DNA of 38,884 nucleotides from Rubricella sp038526735. Lineage in GTDB: Bacteria; Pseudomonadota; Alphaproteobacteria; Rhodobacterales; Rhodobacteraceae. This document shows positions 28,647 to 36,215 of this stretch, piece after piece. Under the pieces are notes generated by a model. The model saw only the letters and a program-made list of their open reading frames with translations, did not search any database and was not told where the DNA came from. Every line of letters begins with the position of its first letter. Within the stretch, counting starts at the first letter, position 1. The position numbers and the translations under genes are program-made. Where the stretch lies: assembly GCA_038526735.1 (NCBI GenBank), contig JBCBGM010000025.1, forward strand, positions 1 to 38,884, given 5' to 3'.

Positions 28647-29425
28647 GCTGTAGCTCCATCCAGCGCGCTCAGTGCGCCTAAAACGTCAGACGACCACCGA
28701 AGCTGACGGATTGGCGTCCCTGCCCGGTCCTTTTTTTGTGTATCAACCATCACCGCGCCTTCTTCGCGACCCTGATCGGTCGGCTCGTAGTATAGCCGCC
28801 CCTTGGCGTCACGGAACGACATCTGCAAACCAAGTCGCTCCAACGTCTTGTTAACCACCTGTGCTGACCTCCAGCCAAGGCGGCGGGCCAGATCTGAAGC
28901 CGTCAACAGCGAGGCGCTTTGTGGCGCCTCAGAGTACTGGATGCCCAGTTGGGCGAGGTGATCAACGCCGAGATTGGCCCGAACGGCGTTGTTTGCAGCG
29001 ATCACCGCCTGAGTTCCCTCAAGGCCCATCTGTTTGCAAAGCCACAGGTTGCCTTTGAGAGCGAGCCGGGCCTCGCGAGAGGCTTTGATGCGGTCCGAGG
29101 GGGCGACCGAGACGCCGAACGCCCCTGTCTTCCTGATCTGAGGCAACACCTCACTCGTCACAAAGCGCCGGAGCGGTTTCGCCTGCGGCTTGTCGCTGCG
29201 TAGGACTAGGGCGTAAAGCCCGCTTTCGTTGATTAGGTTTGTTGGTCGGTGGCTACCCTCGATCTGATCTAGGGTAACCTCATCAGTATCCAAGCGCTTC
29301 ACCGCGTCAGATGGATTGCGCAATTCCAGTACTGCACAAACATCAGAGGCGACGAACCATGGCTCGCCATTTCGGGACACAACGCGCACAGCGTTGCCAT
29401 TAAAGTTGAAAGGGACTATGTTCAT
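28643..29425 (-). CDS. BRO-family antirepressor (Ant-like)
   Basis: A 260-residue protein whose first 105 residues form a BRO-N domain: VRVVSRNGEPWFVASDVCAV, LINESGLYALVLRSDKPQAK, LRRFVTSEVLPQIRKTGAF. The C-terminal half has a helix-turn-helix-like segment LLTASDLARRLGWRSAQVVN. In P22 the antirepressor binds and inactivates the main repressor, and Ant carries the same BRO-N type of domain. The start ATG 29425 has AAAAGG at 29438-29433, seven bases away. It is the second gene after the Arc-like repressor, with a hairpin-forming 59-base gap between them. The likely target, a CI-type repressor, is not in the window. Confidence 0.88.
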   Translation of the reverse strand: MNIVPFNFNGNAVRVVSRNGEPWFVASDVCAVLELRNPSDAVKRLDTDEVTLDQIEGSHRPTNLINESGLYALVLRSDKPQAKPLRRFVTSEVLPQIRKTGAFGVSVAPSDRIKASREARLALKGNLWLCKQMGLEGTQAVIAANNAVRANLGVDHLAQLGIQYSEAPQSASLLTASDLARRLGWRSAQVVNKTLERLGLQMSFRDAKGRLYYEPTDQGREEGAVMVDTQKKDRAGTPIRQLRWSSDVLGALSALDGATA

Positions 29426-29428
29426 GTT

Positions 29429-29494
29429 TGAACCTTTTCACTGGGTTTCATTTCGAAGCCGTTGGGATGGCACTCCCAGCGGCTTCACTCTTTT
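29429..29494 (+). ncRNA. Predicted sar-like antisense RNA over the arc-ant gap
   Basis: On the plus strand TTGCCA (29394-29399), a 17-base spacer and TATGTT (29417-29422) form a promoter whose transcript would start near 29429. About 66 bases on, a hairpin of 13 pairs (29455-29467 with 74-86 of the same hundred) is followed by ACTCTTTT. The pairing is continuous only in plus-strand RNA, where position 62/79 is a U-G wobble; in minus-strand RNA it is a C-A mismatch. The RNA would cover the ant ribosome-binding site at 29433-29438. P22 sar RNA has this place and length. No direct evidence of transcription. Confidence 0.5.
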
Positions 29495-29655
29495 GAGACG
29501 GTTGCCTCTTGCTCTTGCCGATAGCTCTTTGCGAGCCGGTAGCAGATTTCGTTGTTCACCGACCGAGCCGATGACTTTGCCGATGCCTTCACGGTTTCGC
29601 GGAGGTCAGGGGGCATCCGGACCGCCAAAGGTGATGTTTGCTTGCGCTTCTCCAT
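29485..29655 (-). CDS. Arc-like ribbon-helix-helix repressor, 56 residues
   Basis: Starts ATG 29655 (GAGAGGCG upstream) and ends TGA at 29485; 56 residues against 53 in P22 Arc. It begins MEKRKQTSPLAVRMPPDLRE and contains ARSVNNEICYRLAKSYRQEQ. RSVNxEI followed by a helix with Ser-Tyr/Phe is the Arc signature, in the same register (Arg13, Met14-Pro15 equal Arg13, Trp14-Pro15 in Arc). The DNA-reading strand has Pro9, Ala11 and Arg13 where Arc has Gln9, Asn11 and Arg13, so operator specificity should differ. It is the first gene of the arc-ant operon and should repress the promoter just upstream. Confidence 0.85.
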   Translation of the reverse strand: MEKRKQTSPLAVRMPPDLRETVKASAKSSARSVNNEICYRLAKSYRQEQEATVSKE

Positions 29656-29669
29656 TTCGCCTCTCTGTT

Positions 29670-29742
29670 AGTTACCACTGGTAACTTAGCTACCACTGGT
29701 CACGCATTGCCGTCAACCGATTTCTTCATTACCCGTGGCAAT
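29670..29742. promoter_or_regulatory. Operators and Pant-like promoter between arc and mnt homologues
   Basis: Three dyads share the core ACC-N3-GG: a perfect 17-base palindrome at 29670-29686 (AGTTACC ACT GGTAACT), an imperfect one at 29689-29703 (GCTACC ACT GGTCAC) and one at 29728-29742 (ATTACC CGT GGCAAT). A leftward promoter is suggested by TTGACG (minus strand, 29716-29711) and TAGCTA (29692-29687) with an 18-base spacer; the second dyad overlaps its -10 and spacer. This mirrors P22, where Arc and Mnt sites overlap Pant. The third dyad lies over the translation start of the Mnt-like gene. Confidence 0.7.
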
Positions 29743-29743
29743 C

Positions 29744-30022
29744 ATGGCTGATCCGTCCAAATACCCCACCCGCATCGCTCCGTATGGGCTTAGAATGCGT
29801 CCAGAGCTAAAAGCTGCCCTGCAGGAGGCCGCCGATGAAGGCGGGCGAACGCTTCATGCTGAAATCATTGTTCGACTAGAGCGATCGCTCATTAGTGACG
29901 ATACGAGCCCCCAAGACATTCAAGAACTCAAGGCCATGCTGACCCGCCTTAACGACCAAGCAACCCAGCTCACGCTTGAGGTGGATGTGCTAAAAAAGCG
30001 CGTTGCCACAAAGAAAGCCTAA
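29744..30022 (+). CDS. Mnt-like ribbon-helix-helix repressor with C-terminal coiled coil
   Basis: A 92-residue protein starting ATG 29744 (a GTG at 29735 would add three residues). Residues 8-48 are Arc/Mnt-type ribbon-helix-helix: APYGLRMRPELKAALQEAAD then GGRTLHAEIIVRLERSL. Residues 55-88 (QDIQELKAMLTRLNDQATQL onward) form a coiled coil, as the C-terminal tetramerisation region does in P22 Mnt (82 residues). It is divergent from the Arc-like gene across shared operators. No ribosome-binding site precedes the start, so a leaderless or weakly translated message is likely, fitting a repressor kept at low level in the lysogen. Confidence 0.8.
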   Translation: MADPSKYPTRIAPYGLRMRPELKAALQEAADEGGRTLHAEIIVRLERSLISDDTSPQDIQELKAMLTRLNDQATQLTLEVDVLKKRVATKKA

Positions 30023-30060
30023 CAGGTGGCTCGTGTCACTAGCGGACCTTTATCTTGATA

Positions 30061-30077
30061 CCCCTTGCCTCAAGGGG
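30061..30077. repeat. Hairpin between Mnt-like and membrane protein genes
   Basis: CCCCTTG at 30061-30067 pairs with CAAGGGG at 30071-30077 around a three-base loop. No T tract follows. It may protect the mnt-like message or weaken read-through into the membrane protein gene. Confidence 0.6.
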
Positions 30078-30099
30078 CTGTAGGGGCCATTTTGGGGGG

Positions 30100-30393
30100 A
30101 TGGAACCCGGTTTCGGTGATGTCGCTTTAATTTCAACCCTCATTGTGATTGCTCTTGTGGCAATATTTAGAGCACTTCATCAACGCTCTAAGAGGACAGG
30201 CAATGAGTGGCCGGTAGTTGCCTTCATGCTGATGGCGCTTTTTTCAAACTTGGTGGCGATGACTATTTCGGCAGAAGGTGGATATATACACGCTATTTCA
30301 CAGTCGCTCACTGGTGTCATGTTGGGCTTCAGCGTTGTCTACTTCGCAACCGCCGCTGCGTCCTCTCTATGGGCTGGTTGGCAGCGGCGATAG
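30100..30393 (+). CDS. Small three-span membrane protein in the sieA position
   Basis: From ATG 30100 (preceded directly by GGGGGG) the product has 97 residues, beginning MEPGFGDVALISTLIVIALV. Three hydrophobic segments are visible: about 8-25, 38-55 (WPVVAFMLMALFSNLVAMTI) and 68-90. It reads in the same direction as the Mnt-like gene, and its 3' end overlaps the end of the ejection-protein gene on the other strand by 65 bases. In P22 the superinfection-exclusion gene sieA, an inner-membrane protein of 160 residues, has this place and orientation. Sequence similarity to SieA is not claimed; the functional suggestion is positional. Confidence 0.6.
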   Translation: MEPGFGDVALISTLIVIALVAIFRALHQRSKRTGNEWPVVAFMLMALFSNLVAMTISAEGGYIHAISQSLTGVMLGFSVVYFATAAASSLWAGWQRR

Positions 30394-31807
30394 TCGCCCC
30401 ACCGACATTGGACAACTGAGGAACCTGCGGACGCTGTCCCGTTGCAAGCATTGTTTGAATTTGCTCTGCGCCGCGCTGAACACGTCTGTCTGCCATGCTC
30501 TTGGCTCCCGCCCCCGTCACCATCAATGGGACGGTTGCGCCACCAGTCGAAATCGCGCCAATGGTATGGAGCGCCATCATCAGCCCGTTGCCATTCGGAG
30601 ACAGTTTACCAATTCGACGAAGTACCTCTTCTGGCAAATCACCGTGGATAAACTCTCGCATGAAGCCAATCTCTTCGTCGGAGAAGAAGCGGGCTTTTTT
30701 AGGCTCGTTAACGATAGCTGTGACGGCTTGGCGGTACTTGTTCAGGATGTTGCCGCCCGATCCGGTGCTGGCGGTTTGATCCGCTGCCTTCTGGAAGGCG
30801 TCTTCGAGCAGTTGTGTCTTGGCGTAGCGCGCGTTTGCTGCCCGCGCGACCGCCATTAGTTCGCTCGTCGCCGCTCGGCTATCGATCAGGCGGTCCACTT
30901 CGTGAATAGCGTCAAGGATCACCACTTGATCGGATGCGTTCCCATACCTGCGCCACATGTCTTGGCGGATACTATCCAGTTGAGACAGAGTAATTGGACG
31001 CGCGCTTCGACGTTCAACATTCCGCAGAACGGCGCGAGCCGCGTTGTCTACCTCCTCCACGTAGTGCCCTTCGTCAAAGGCCCGCACAATACGCTGATAC
31101 ATTGCAGATGTCTCTTGCGGCGAGAAGGCTTCACCCGCCCGATCTACAGCCCGGTAGGCTTGGTTCTTCACCTCTCGCAGTCTCCCAACCGTCGGTCGCT
31201 CTTGGGACGCCTGAAAGAGCCGCCGCAGGCCGCGAGGAACAGACGCTAAGCCATCAAGCAATTTCGGTGAGGCCGCCCCGAAGATGCCGCCCAAGGTCGC
31301 AGTAAGGGCAGCGTTTGAAATCCGCTCATCTGTGCCGCCTTCTCCTTCAGTAAATCCCAAAGTTGCACCGGTCGCAGCGCCGACCGTCAGTCCCTGTCTA
31401 GCGCGCCCCGCTGTCGTTAAGCCCTTGGCCACCTTGGCGGCCCCGAGCCCTGGAATAAGCGCAGGGGCCACCTCTGAGGCAATCGACGCAACCGGGTTTT
31501 CCTGCCGCAACCGCTCCTGGTTGCCGCGATAGTGGGCAAGGCGTTCGTCATATGCCCCACGCCCCAGAGCTGCGTCTACCGCTGCGCTGGCCTCATCGCC
31601 GCCAAACCCCAGAGAGGCGCTTTCGGCAGCGTTGGCTATGCCAGTGCCGATCTTCTCCCCAACCGACATCACACCATCGTCAACGCCGATCACGTTGTCT
31701 CTGATCCGCCCCATAAGGCTCATGTCGGCCTGTGGGCGGGCCGCCTGCTGGGCGCGCAATTGCAACTGGCGCAGGCGAATGCGGCGGCGCTGTTCATCTG
31801 GTGTCAT
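30329..31807 (-). CDS. Ejection (internal virion) protein, gp16-like
   Basis: A 492-residue protein, third of three consecutive ejection-protein genes, matching the place of P22 gene 16 (609 residues). The N-terminus is helical and basic-polar (MTPDEQRRRIRLRQLQLRAQ). Residues 110-185 hold Gly/Ala-rich hydrophobic stretches (APALIPGLGAAKVAKGLTTA, TVGAATGATLGFTEG, TATLGGIFGAASP) that could enter membranes. The rest is long helix. P22-type ejection proteins leave the head and form a conduit for DNA through the cell envelope. It starts in an ATGA overlap with the preceding gene. The role is by position and composition, not by motif. Confidence 0.7.
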   Translation of the reverse strand: MTPDEQRRRIRLRQLQLRAQQAARPQADMSLMGRIRDNVIGVDDGVMSVGEKIGTGIANAAESASLGFGGDEASAAVDAALGRGAYDERLAHYRGNQERLRQENPVASIASEVAPALIPGLGAAKVAKGLTTAGRARQGLTVGAATGATLGFTEGEGGTDERISNAALTATLGGIFGAASPKLLDGLASVPRGLRRLFQASQERPTVGRLREVKNQAYRAVDRAGEAFSPQETSAMYQRIVRAFDEGHYVEEVDNAARAVLRNVERRSARPITLSQLDSIRQDMWRRYGNASDQVVILDAIHEVDRLIDSRAATSELMAVARAANARYAKTQLLEDAFQKAADQTASTGSGGNILNKYRQAVTAIVNEPKKARFFSDEEIGFMREFIHGDLPEEVLRRIGKLSPNGNGLMMALHTIGAISTGGATVPLMVTGAGAKSMADRRVQRGAEQIQTMLATGQRPQVPQLSNVGGATIAAANQPIERTQRRLRSRQR

Positions 31808-32838
31808 TGTGGACCCGTCATCTGGTTGAGAAGCGCTTCGTACTCATCAAGCTGGCTTTCTGGCAGGGTCATCACATCAAGGCCGAGAAGCGCGTCGGGC
31901 TGCATGCTGGAAAGGTCCACTTGCGGGGCCTCATCCTGAGGCAAGAGGCTGTCAAATGTCAGATCACCCCCGGCGCGCTGAACCGCCCGCTCAACGATTA
32001 CTGCGAGGTCATTTAGAGCCTCTTGATAGGCTTCCACTGACTGAGCGCGGTTGAGGCGCGCGATTGCGGCCTGTGCGGCCGTACCTTCTCTCTCAGTGAT
32101 CTGGCCGCCACCCTTAAGTGTTTCAAATGCAGTTAAGAACGCCTGCCCCTGCAACTGATCCATCCGGACCATAAGGTCTTGCTGTGCCTGCGAGCGCGGC
32201 GGGAGCCGACCCTCAACTATGCCCGTTACGCTCGAAAGATTTGGGTCTGAAAAGACTGTCGCGAGCAAACGCAGGCTGTCCTCAGCCGACGCGCGCGCTT
32301 CCGCGTTTTCGTCGCTGTTATCCTCCGGACCGCCAGAGATGCGACTGAGAACATACTCATTGCGCTCAGGGTCAAAGATAGCCTGGAAACCCTGCGGGAT
32401 GGTGCCGATCTGAGGCTGAACATCGACAGGCTCACCATTGCTCACATTGACCGTCGTACCTTGAGCGCGCCCCGCCTGCGCCATCTGCCTGCGGTAGTCC
32501 ACAAATGAACCCTCAAAGCCTTGTTGCCTGGCTAACTCATACTCCCGCATGGCGGAAGTTGGAGCAGGTGCCGGAGGATTGGCAGCCGCAATGTTCCGCG
32601 CGATACGGTCATTCACCTGCTCCGCCATAGCAAAGCCTGCCGGGCCGGTCGCAATCAACTCGCCTAGGGCGTTCGTGTTGCCGCCAGCCGCTTCGGCACC
32701 TCGCTCTCTAAGCACCTGCAACAGCGCATTCTGAGACTGCACCTGTTGAACGTTGCCACCCTGTGCGACGCCATTTGCATAGGCCCCCACCGGATCAAGG
32801 CGCACCATATCCGCGAGCGCATTTCTGAGCATCGTCAT
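31804..32838 (-). CDS. Ejection (internal virion) protein, gp20-like
   Basis: A 344-residue, largely helical, Gln/Ala-rich protein in the second ejection-gene slot (P22 gp20 is 471 residues). It begins MTMLRNALADMVRLDPVGAY and has a Gln-rich segment GGNVQQVQSQNALLQVLRER. The middle holds a beta-containing stretch (GTIPQGFQAIFDPERNEYVL), and the rest is predicted helix. It overlaps both neighbours by four bases, so the three ejection proteins are made in linked amounts. No enzymatic domain is visible. Confidence 0.65.
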   Translation of the reverse strand: MTMLRNALADMVRLDPVGAYANGVAQGGNVQQVQSQNALLQVLRERGAEAAGGNTNALGELIATGPAGFAMAEQVNDRIARNIAAANPPAPAPTSAMREYELARQQGFEGSFVDYRRQMAQAGRAQGTTVNVSNGEPVDVQPQIGTIPQGFQAIFDPERNEYVLSRISGGPEDNSDENAEARASAEDSLRLLATVFSDPNLSSVTGIVEGRLPPRSQAQQDLMVRMDQLQGQAFLTAFETLKGGGQITEREGTAAQAAIARLNRAQSVEAYQEALNDLAVIVERAVQRAGGDLTFDSLLPQDEAPQVDLSSMQPDALLGLDVMTLPESQLDEYEALLNQMTGPQ

Positions 32839-33785
32839 GCTGGCAGGCTCCTCAAAAATCCGTAGGTATTCAGGCCTTGGTTCAAACCACCAGCCAGCGC
32901 ATTCACGCCCGCCGTGCGCCCGTACATATCAGCCTCAGTCATCTGGTTGTTCACAGGCATAAAGGCCGCCAGAGCGTTGTTTTCGACGCCCAAGCGCCGA
33001 TCCATGGCCCCTGCTGCCACATTGCCTGCCGTGGCCCCGTAACCCGTCTCCGCGCCCACCTGAGTGCGGAAACCTGTGTCTGCCGCGGCCATCAGGCTGT
33101 TACCCAATGCAGTGTTCGCGCCGCTTCTCACCGCAAGCGCATTGCGGTTTGCGCCGTCCATAATACCAAGCGCCTGACCATCTGCCCCGCGCCCGACATT
33201 GATCAGCTGCGCAAGTGCGTTCTGCCGATCCTGCGCAGCAATGCCTTGCCCCATGCGAGCAAGTGAGGCCATCGTGGCCCCGCTGTTCAGGTTACCCCGA
33301 TTGGCCGCCGATCCCTCAATCGCCTCGCGGCCCATGTCCATCTGATACTCAGCGCCAGCCGACAATTCCGGCGCGGCATAACCCTGTGGCATCGGCCCAA
33401 GGCCCGCCTCATAGAGCATCGCGGCGTAAGCATCCGCGCCGCCGTCTCGATACGGGTCAAGCTCGCTGGCGAGTTGGTCACTGTCCCACATGAAGTTGGA
33501 AAGCGTGTTGCGTTGGCGGCCATAGGTCTTGTTGGCAATGCCCTGCCCCCGATCCACATAGGCATCGGCCAGACTGTTTACGTTTGCTCGCGTATCGCCT
33601 GCGAAATTGAGCATTGCGGACGTGCCATCATCAATGATGTTGCCCGCCGCGTCCGTGTACTGACCAATCTGGCGCTGAGCACGTCGCGTGCCGTCCCGCT
33701 GGGCGTCGGTGGCTCTGTTTGTGCCAATGTAGTTTAGCCCGGCACCGGCAAGACCGGCACCGCCTGCAAGAAGTGCATTCATCAT
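32835..33785 (-). CDS. Ejection (DNA transfer) protein, gp7-like
   Basis: A 316-residue protein in the first ejection slot. The N-terminus MMNALLAGGAGLAGAGLNYI is hydrophobic and Gly/Ala-rich, as in many phage DNA-transfer proteins. The body is helical with Asn/Ala/Gly-rich repeats (NRGNLNSGATMASLARMGQG; NRNALAVRSGANTALGNSLM). P22 gp7 has 229 residues and is the first protein ejected. Start ATG 33785 follows the 39-residue gene by eight bases. Confidence 0.65.
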   Translation of the reverse strand: MMNALLAGGAGLAGAGLNYIGTNRATDAQRDGTRRAQRQIGQYTDAAGNIIDDGTSAMLNFAGDTRANVNSLADAYVDRGQGIANKTYGRQRNTLSNFMWDSDQLASELDPYRDGGADAYAAMLYEAGLGPMPQGYAAPELSAGAEYQMDMGREAIEGSAANRGNLNSGATMASLARMGQGIAAQDRQNALAQLINVGRGADGQALGIMDGANRNALAVRSGANTALGNSLMAAADTGFRTQVGAETGYGATAGNVAAGAMDRRLGVENNALAAFMPVNNQMTEADMYGRTAGVNALAGGLNQGLNTYGFLRSLPA

Positions 33786-33793
33786 AGTATTTC

Positions 33794-33913
33794 CTACTTG
33801 GCTTCTAGGGCCGCCAGCCGGCGCTCGTAGTCTTTGAGAAGGCGGAGAAGGGCTTGGGTGGCCTTGCCGTCTTTGTCCGTGAGCTTTTGGGCCGCGTTCA
33901 CAGTCTCAGTCAT
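33794..33913 (-). CDS. Small coiled-coil protein, 39 residues
   Basis: Starts ATG 33913 in an ATGA overlap with the gp10-like gene and ends TAG at 33794. It reads MTETVNAAQKLTDKDGKATQ then ALLRLLKDYERRLAALEAK, a polar N-terminus and a Leu-heptad helix. It occupies the place where P22 has gp26 (tail needle) and gp14, but is far shorter than gp26 (233 residues), so it cannot replace the needle. It might assist ejection-protein assembly as gp14 does. Support is frame, overlap and amino-acid pattern. Confidence 0.6.
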   Translation of the reverse strand: MTETVNAAQKLTDKDGKATQALLRLLKDYERRLAALEAK

Positions 33914-35829
33914 GCCGCCTCCAGCACCGCATCTGCGTCGAGATTGATATCTGCCGGGTCTGTGATGGACACTTGCACGGCGAATTGCCGGAACTGCCCC
34001 ATACGCCGCTTCTCAGCCCTCACAGTGCGGTCGCCTAGATCACCAACGGCCAACGCACGTTCCGCACTAAATGACCGCCCACCGTCGCTTGACGTGGCCA
34101 GCAAAAGCGATGCGTCTCGCCCAATATCCGTTTCCCCGTAGGTGCCACGTATCACAAGTCTTTGCGCAACAAAGCGGCGGTCGCTGCCGCTCACATATGC
34201 CTGACTGCACACCGTGCGTCGGAGCGGGTGCTTAATATCCGCATTCGTGCGGGCCATTTCATAGACTGCGCCAAGCGATGTTAGGCAGTACCACTTGCCA
34301 TAGGCAAAGGCGGTATCGATCACCTCCCATGCACCGTGCAGCACTCCGGTAGAGCGCTCGTGCCAGAGCCGCGTGGAGAAATCGAACACCCATGCAGGGC
34401 GGGATGCAAAGCGCACCACAAGCATTTTGTGGCCACGGTCCTCGTAGTAAAAGACGTGGCTGGGCGCTTCCGCATTCAACGCCTTGTGCACACCGGGCGT
34501 AGACACTGGCGTTGCCGTTGTTCCAGCCGCGATATAGGCGATATTGTCATCACCGATGAAAAACAGACCGCTGTCAAAGCTGGTCAGAAGGTTGCGGGAT
34601 TTAAGGCCGATCTCCTGCGCATCCAAGCGCCCTGAGTAAGCCGTCGCACCTGCACCCGTCGCAGCCCACACCTCATAGCTTTCCGCGCCAAACAGCCACA
34701 AGTTGCCCCCCTGCGTTTCAACGCGCAAAAGGTCATCGTTAGCATATTCAGCCGTGGCAAAATGCAGCCCGTCAAAGCTGTTCGGGTCAGCCGCGCTCGA
34801 CCACTGAAATTGACCACCGCCCTTTTCGGCCAAGACCGTATATTGGTTGTGAAACGTCACATCCCCAAAGGTCGTAAATGCCTGCCCGCTTGGGTTTGTC
34901 AGCGCTGAACCATCCCAGAGGTAATACTCTCCACCAGCAGCAACCGTGACCTGTGAGCCGTTTCCAGAGATAAACGTCTCCACATCGTCGGCAATTGCGC
35001 CAAGCTGGCTCACAGAGCCGTCCGCAGCGATCTTTAGGAGCGATGAGGCCCCAGCCGCATAGAGCGTACCGTCCACCGTAGCGAGCTTCCGTGCACCAAC
35101 ATCAGGATCAGCCGCATAGCGCCCCGGGAAACTCACAGAGGCCGAGAAATTGTCGTAGGTGATATTAGTCGCGATGGTGTCGCCAAGCGCCCGCACGTTC
35201 AGCCGGAACACCGATGCGCCAACGGGAAGCGTGACGGTGTGACTGATGATCTGTTGGTCTTCGTCACTCCAATCCGCGCTGGCAACCAGCGTTTGCCGAT
35301 CATCGAGACCCGTGCCGCCCGTTTTGTCGTAGCTGTAGGCCTCATATCTCTGTGTGTAGGAGGTCGGGTTGTTGCCACCGCGTGTGAGCCGAAAGCCAAA
35401 TGTGATGGTTGCCTGCGTGCCTGCATCAGGGTCAAAGCCGTACTCGGTCAGGTCAACATCCAGATACCAGTCAAAGACAGATGTTGTCGTGTCCTGTTTA
35501 AAGCTGGTCGCGGTGGCCGTGTAGGTGCCGCCGCTTGGGTTGTAGAGCCGCCACGTCGTGTCGAGCGTCTCCTCCCAGTCCGACGGGGTTGCCTCAACTT
35601 CATCAAAGGGTGGGATTGTGTGCGTGAATGTCAGCGGGCCTGCACCAGCCTCATTGACCACCACTTTACCCTGGTACGCCCCCAGTTTGGTAAACGCCTT
35701 CTGGCCCAGTACAGAGCGCAGGAGCGCCCGTGAGCGGCTCCCCTGCGGCAAAGGCTCTGCGTACAGGTTCAACAGCCTCTCGGGGCTTTGCGGGGCCTGT
35801 GAGGCGCTGGCAAGGGCAAGGGTGGCCAT
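33910..35829 (-). CDS. Packaged-DNA stabilisation / tail hub protein, gp10-like
   Basis: A 639-residue protein resembling P22 gp10 (472 residues), which closes the portal-gp4 channel after packaging. Similarity is clearest in residues 240-560: GTLYAAGASSLLKIAADGSV, SSAADPNSFDGLHFATAEYA (gp10 has a like DP-x-SFATAEF), LDAQEIGLKSRNLLTS and GLFFIGDDNIAYIAA, a propeller-type beta domain. The N-terminus QAPQSPERLLNLYAEPLPQG is typical of gp10-like proteins. Residues about 52-235 are an inserted beta-rich block not expected in gp10 (see findings). The start overlaps the gp4-like stop in TAATG. Confidence 0.82.
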   Translation of the reverse strand: MATLALASASQAPQSPERLLNLYAEPLPQGSRSRALLRSVLGQKAFTKLGAYQGKVVVNEAGAGPLTFTHTIPPFDEVEATPSDWEETLDTTWRLYNPSGGTYTATATSFKQDTTTSVFDWYLDVDLTEYGFDPDAGTQATITFGFRLTRGGNNPTSYTQRYEAYSYDKTGGTGLDDRQTLVASADWSDEDQQIISHTVTLPVGASVFRLNVRALGDTIATNITYDNFSASVSFPGRYAADPDVGARKLATVDGTLYAAGASSLLKIAADGSVSQLGAIADDVETFISGNGSQVTVAAGGEYYLWDGSALTNPSGQAFTTFGDVTFHNQYTVLAEKGGGQFQWSSAADPNSFDGLHFATAEYANDDLLRVETQGGNLWLFGAESYEVWAATGAGATAYSGRLDAQEIGLKSRNLLTSFDSGLFFIGDDNIAYIAAGTTATPVSTPGVHKALNAEAPSHVFYYEDRGHKMLVVRFASRPAWVFDFSTRLWHERSTGVLHGAWEVIDTAFAYGKWYCLTSLGAVYEMARTNADIKHPLRRTVCSQAYVSGSDRRFVAQRLVIRGTYGETDIGRDASLLLATSSDGGRSFSAERALAVGDLGDRTVRAEKRRMGQFRQFAVQVSITDPADINLDADAVLEAA

Positions 35830-36215
35830 TAGTAATATCGCGCCTCAAGCCCGGCTTGCGCCTCGGCCTCGGAAATCGTGCCGTCACCATCCAAGTCGCG
35901 ACTGTCTGTGCGGTCATCGGGCAAGAGAGCGGAGCGGATACGGGACAATGGCATTCCGCGTGGAGGGGCGATCTCGTAGCTGGGCGCAATGCGCTGCGCA
36001 AGCCATAGCGAAAAGGCGTCGAACACAGCGTCGGGGATCGTTTCCAGCGTCCATGTGATGCCCGTTAGGCCGTCCATGGTCTTCAACTCAGAAAACAGAG
36101 CATCCGCCTTACGGCCCACACGTTTGACCTCACCTGCTGTTGCGGCCTGATCATCCGCAATCACGCCGATCTCTTGCAGAGCCTCAGTGATTAGCTGTGT
36201 ACGATTGTAGGTCAC
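35829..36215 (-). CDS. Tail accessory factor / head-tail adaptor, gp4-like
   Basis: A 128-residue protein like P22 gp4 (166 residues), which binds under the portal and starts tail assembly. Residues 6-45 (TQLITEALQEIGVIADDQAA onward) and 66-81 (FDAFSLWLAQRIAPSYEI) align well with gp4, where a segment VFHNLACRIAPDYAL stands in the same place. It starts GTG 36215, overlapping the preceding stop in GTGA. The C-terminus carries a perfect EF-hand loop, DLDGDGTISEAE at residues 107-118, unusual for this family. P22 gp4 also has lysozyme activity; nothing here shows that. Confidence 0.82.
   Translation of the reverse strand: MTYNRTQLITEALQEIGVIADDQAATAGEVKRVGRKADALFSELKTMDGLTGITWTLETIPDAVFDAFSLWLAQRIAPSYEIAPPRGMPLSRIRSALLPDDRTDSRDLDGDGTISEAEAQAGLEARYY

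Noticed and set aside
35239..35733. 164-residue plus-strand frame opposite the gp10-like gene
   Set aside because: Shadow of the real minus-strand gene; no start signal and no coupling with neighbours.
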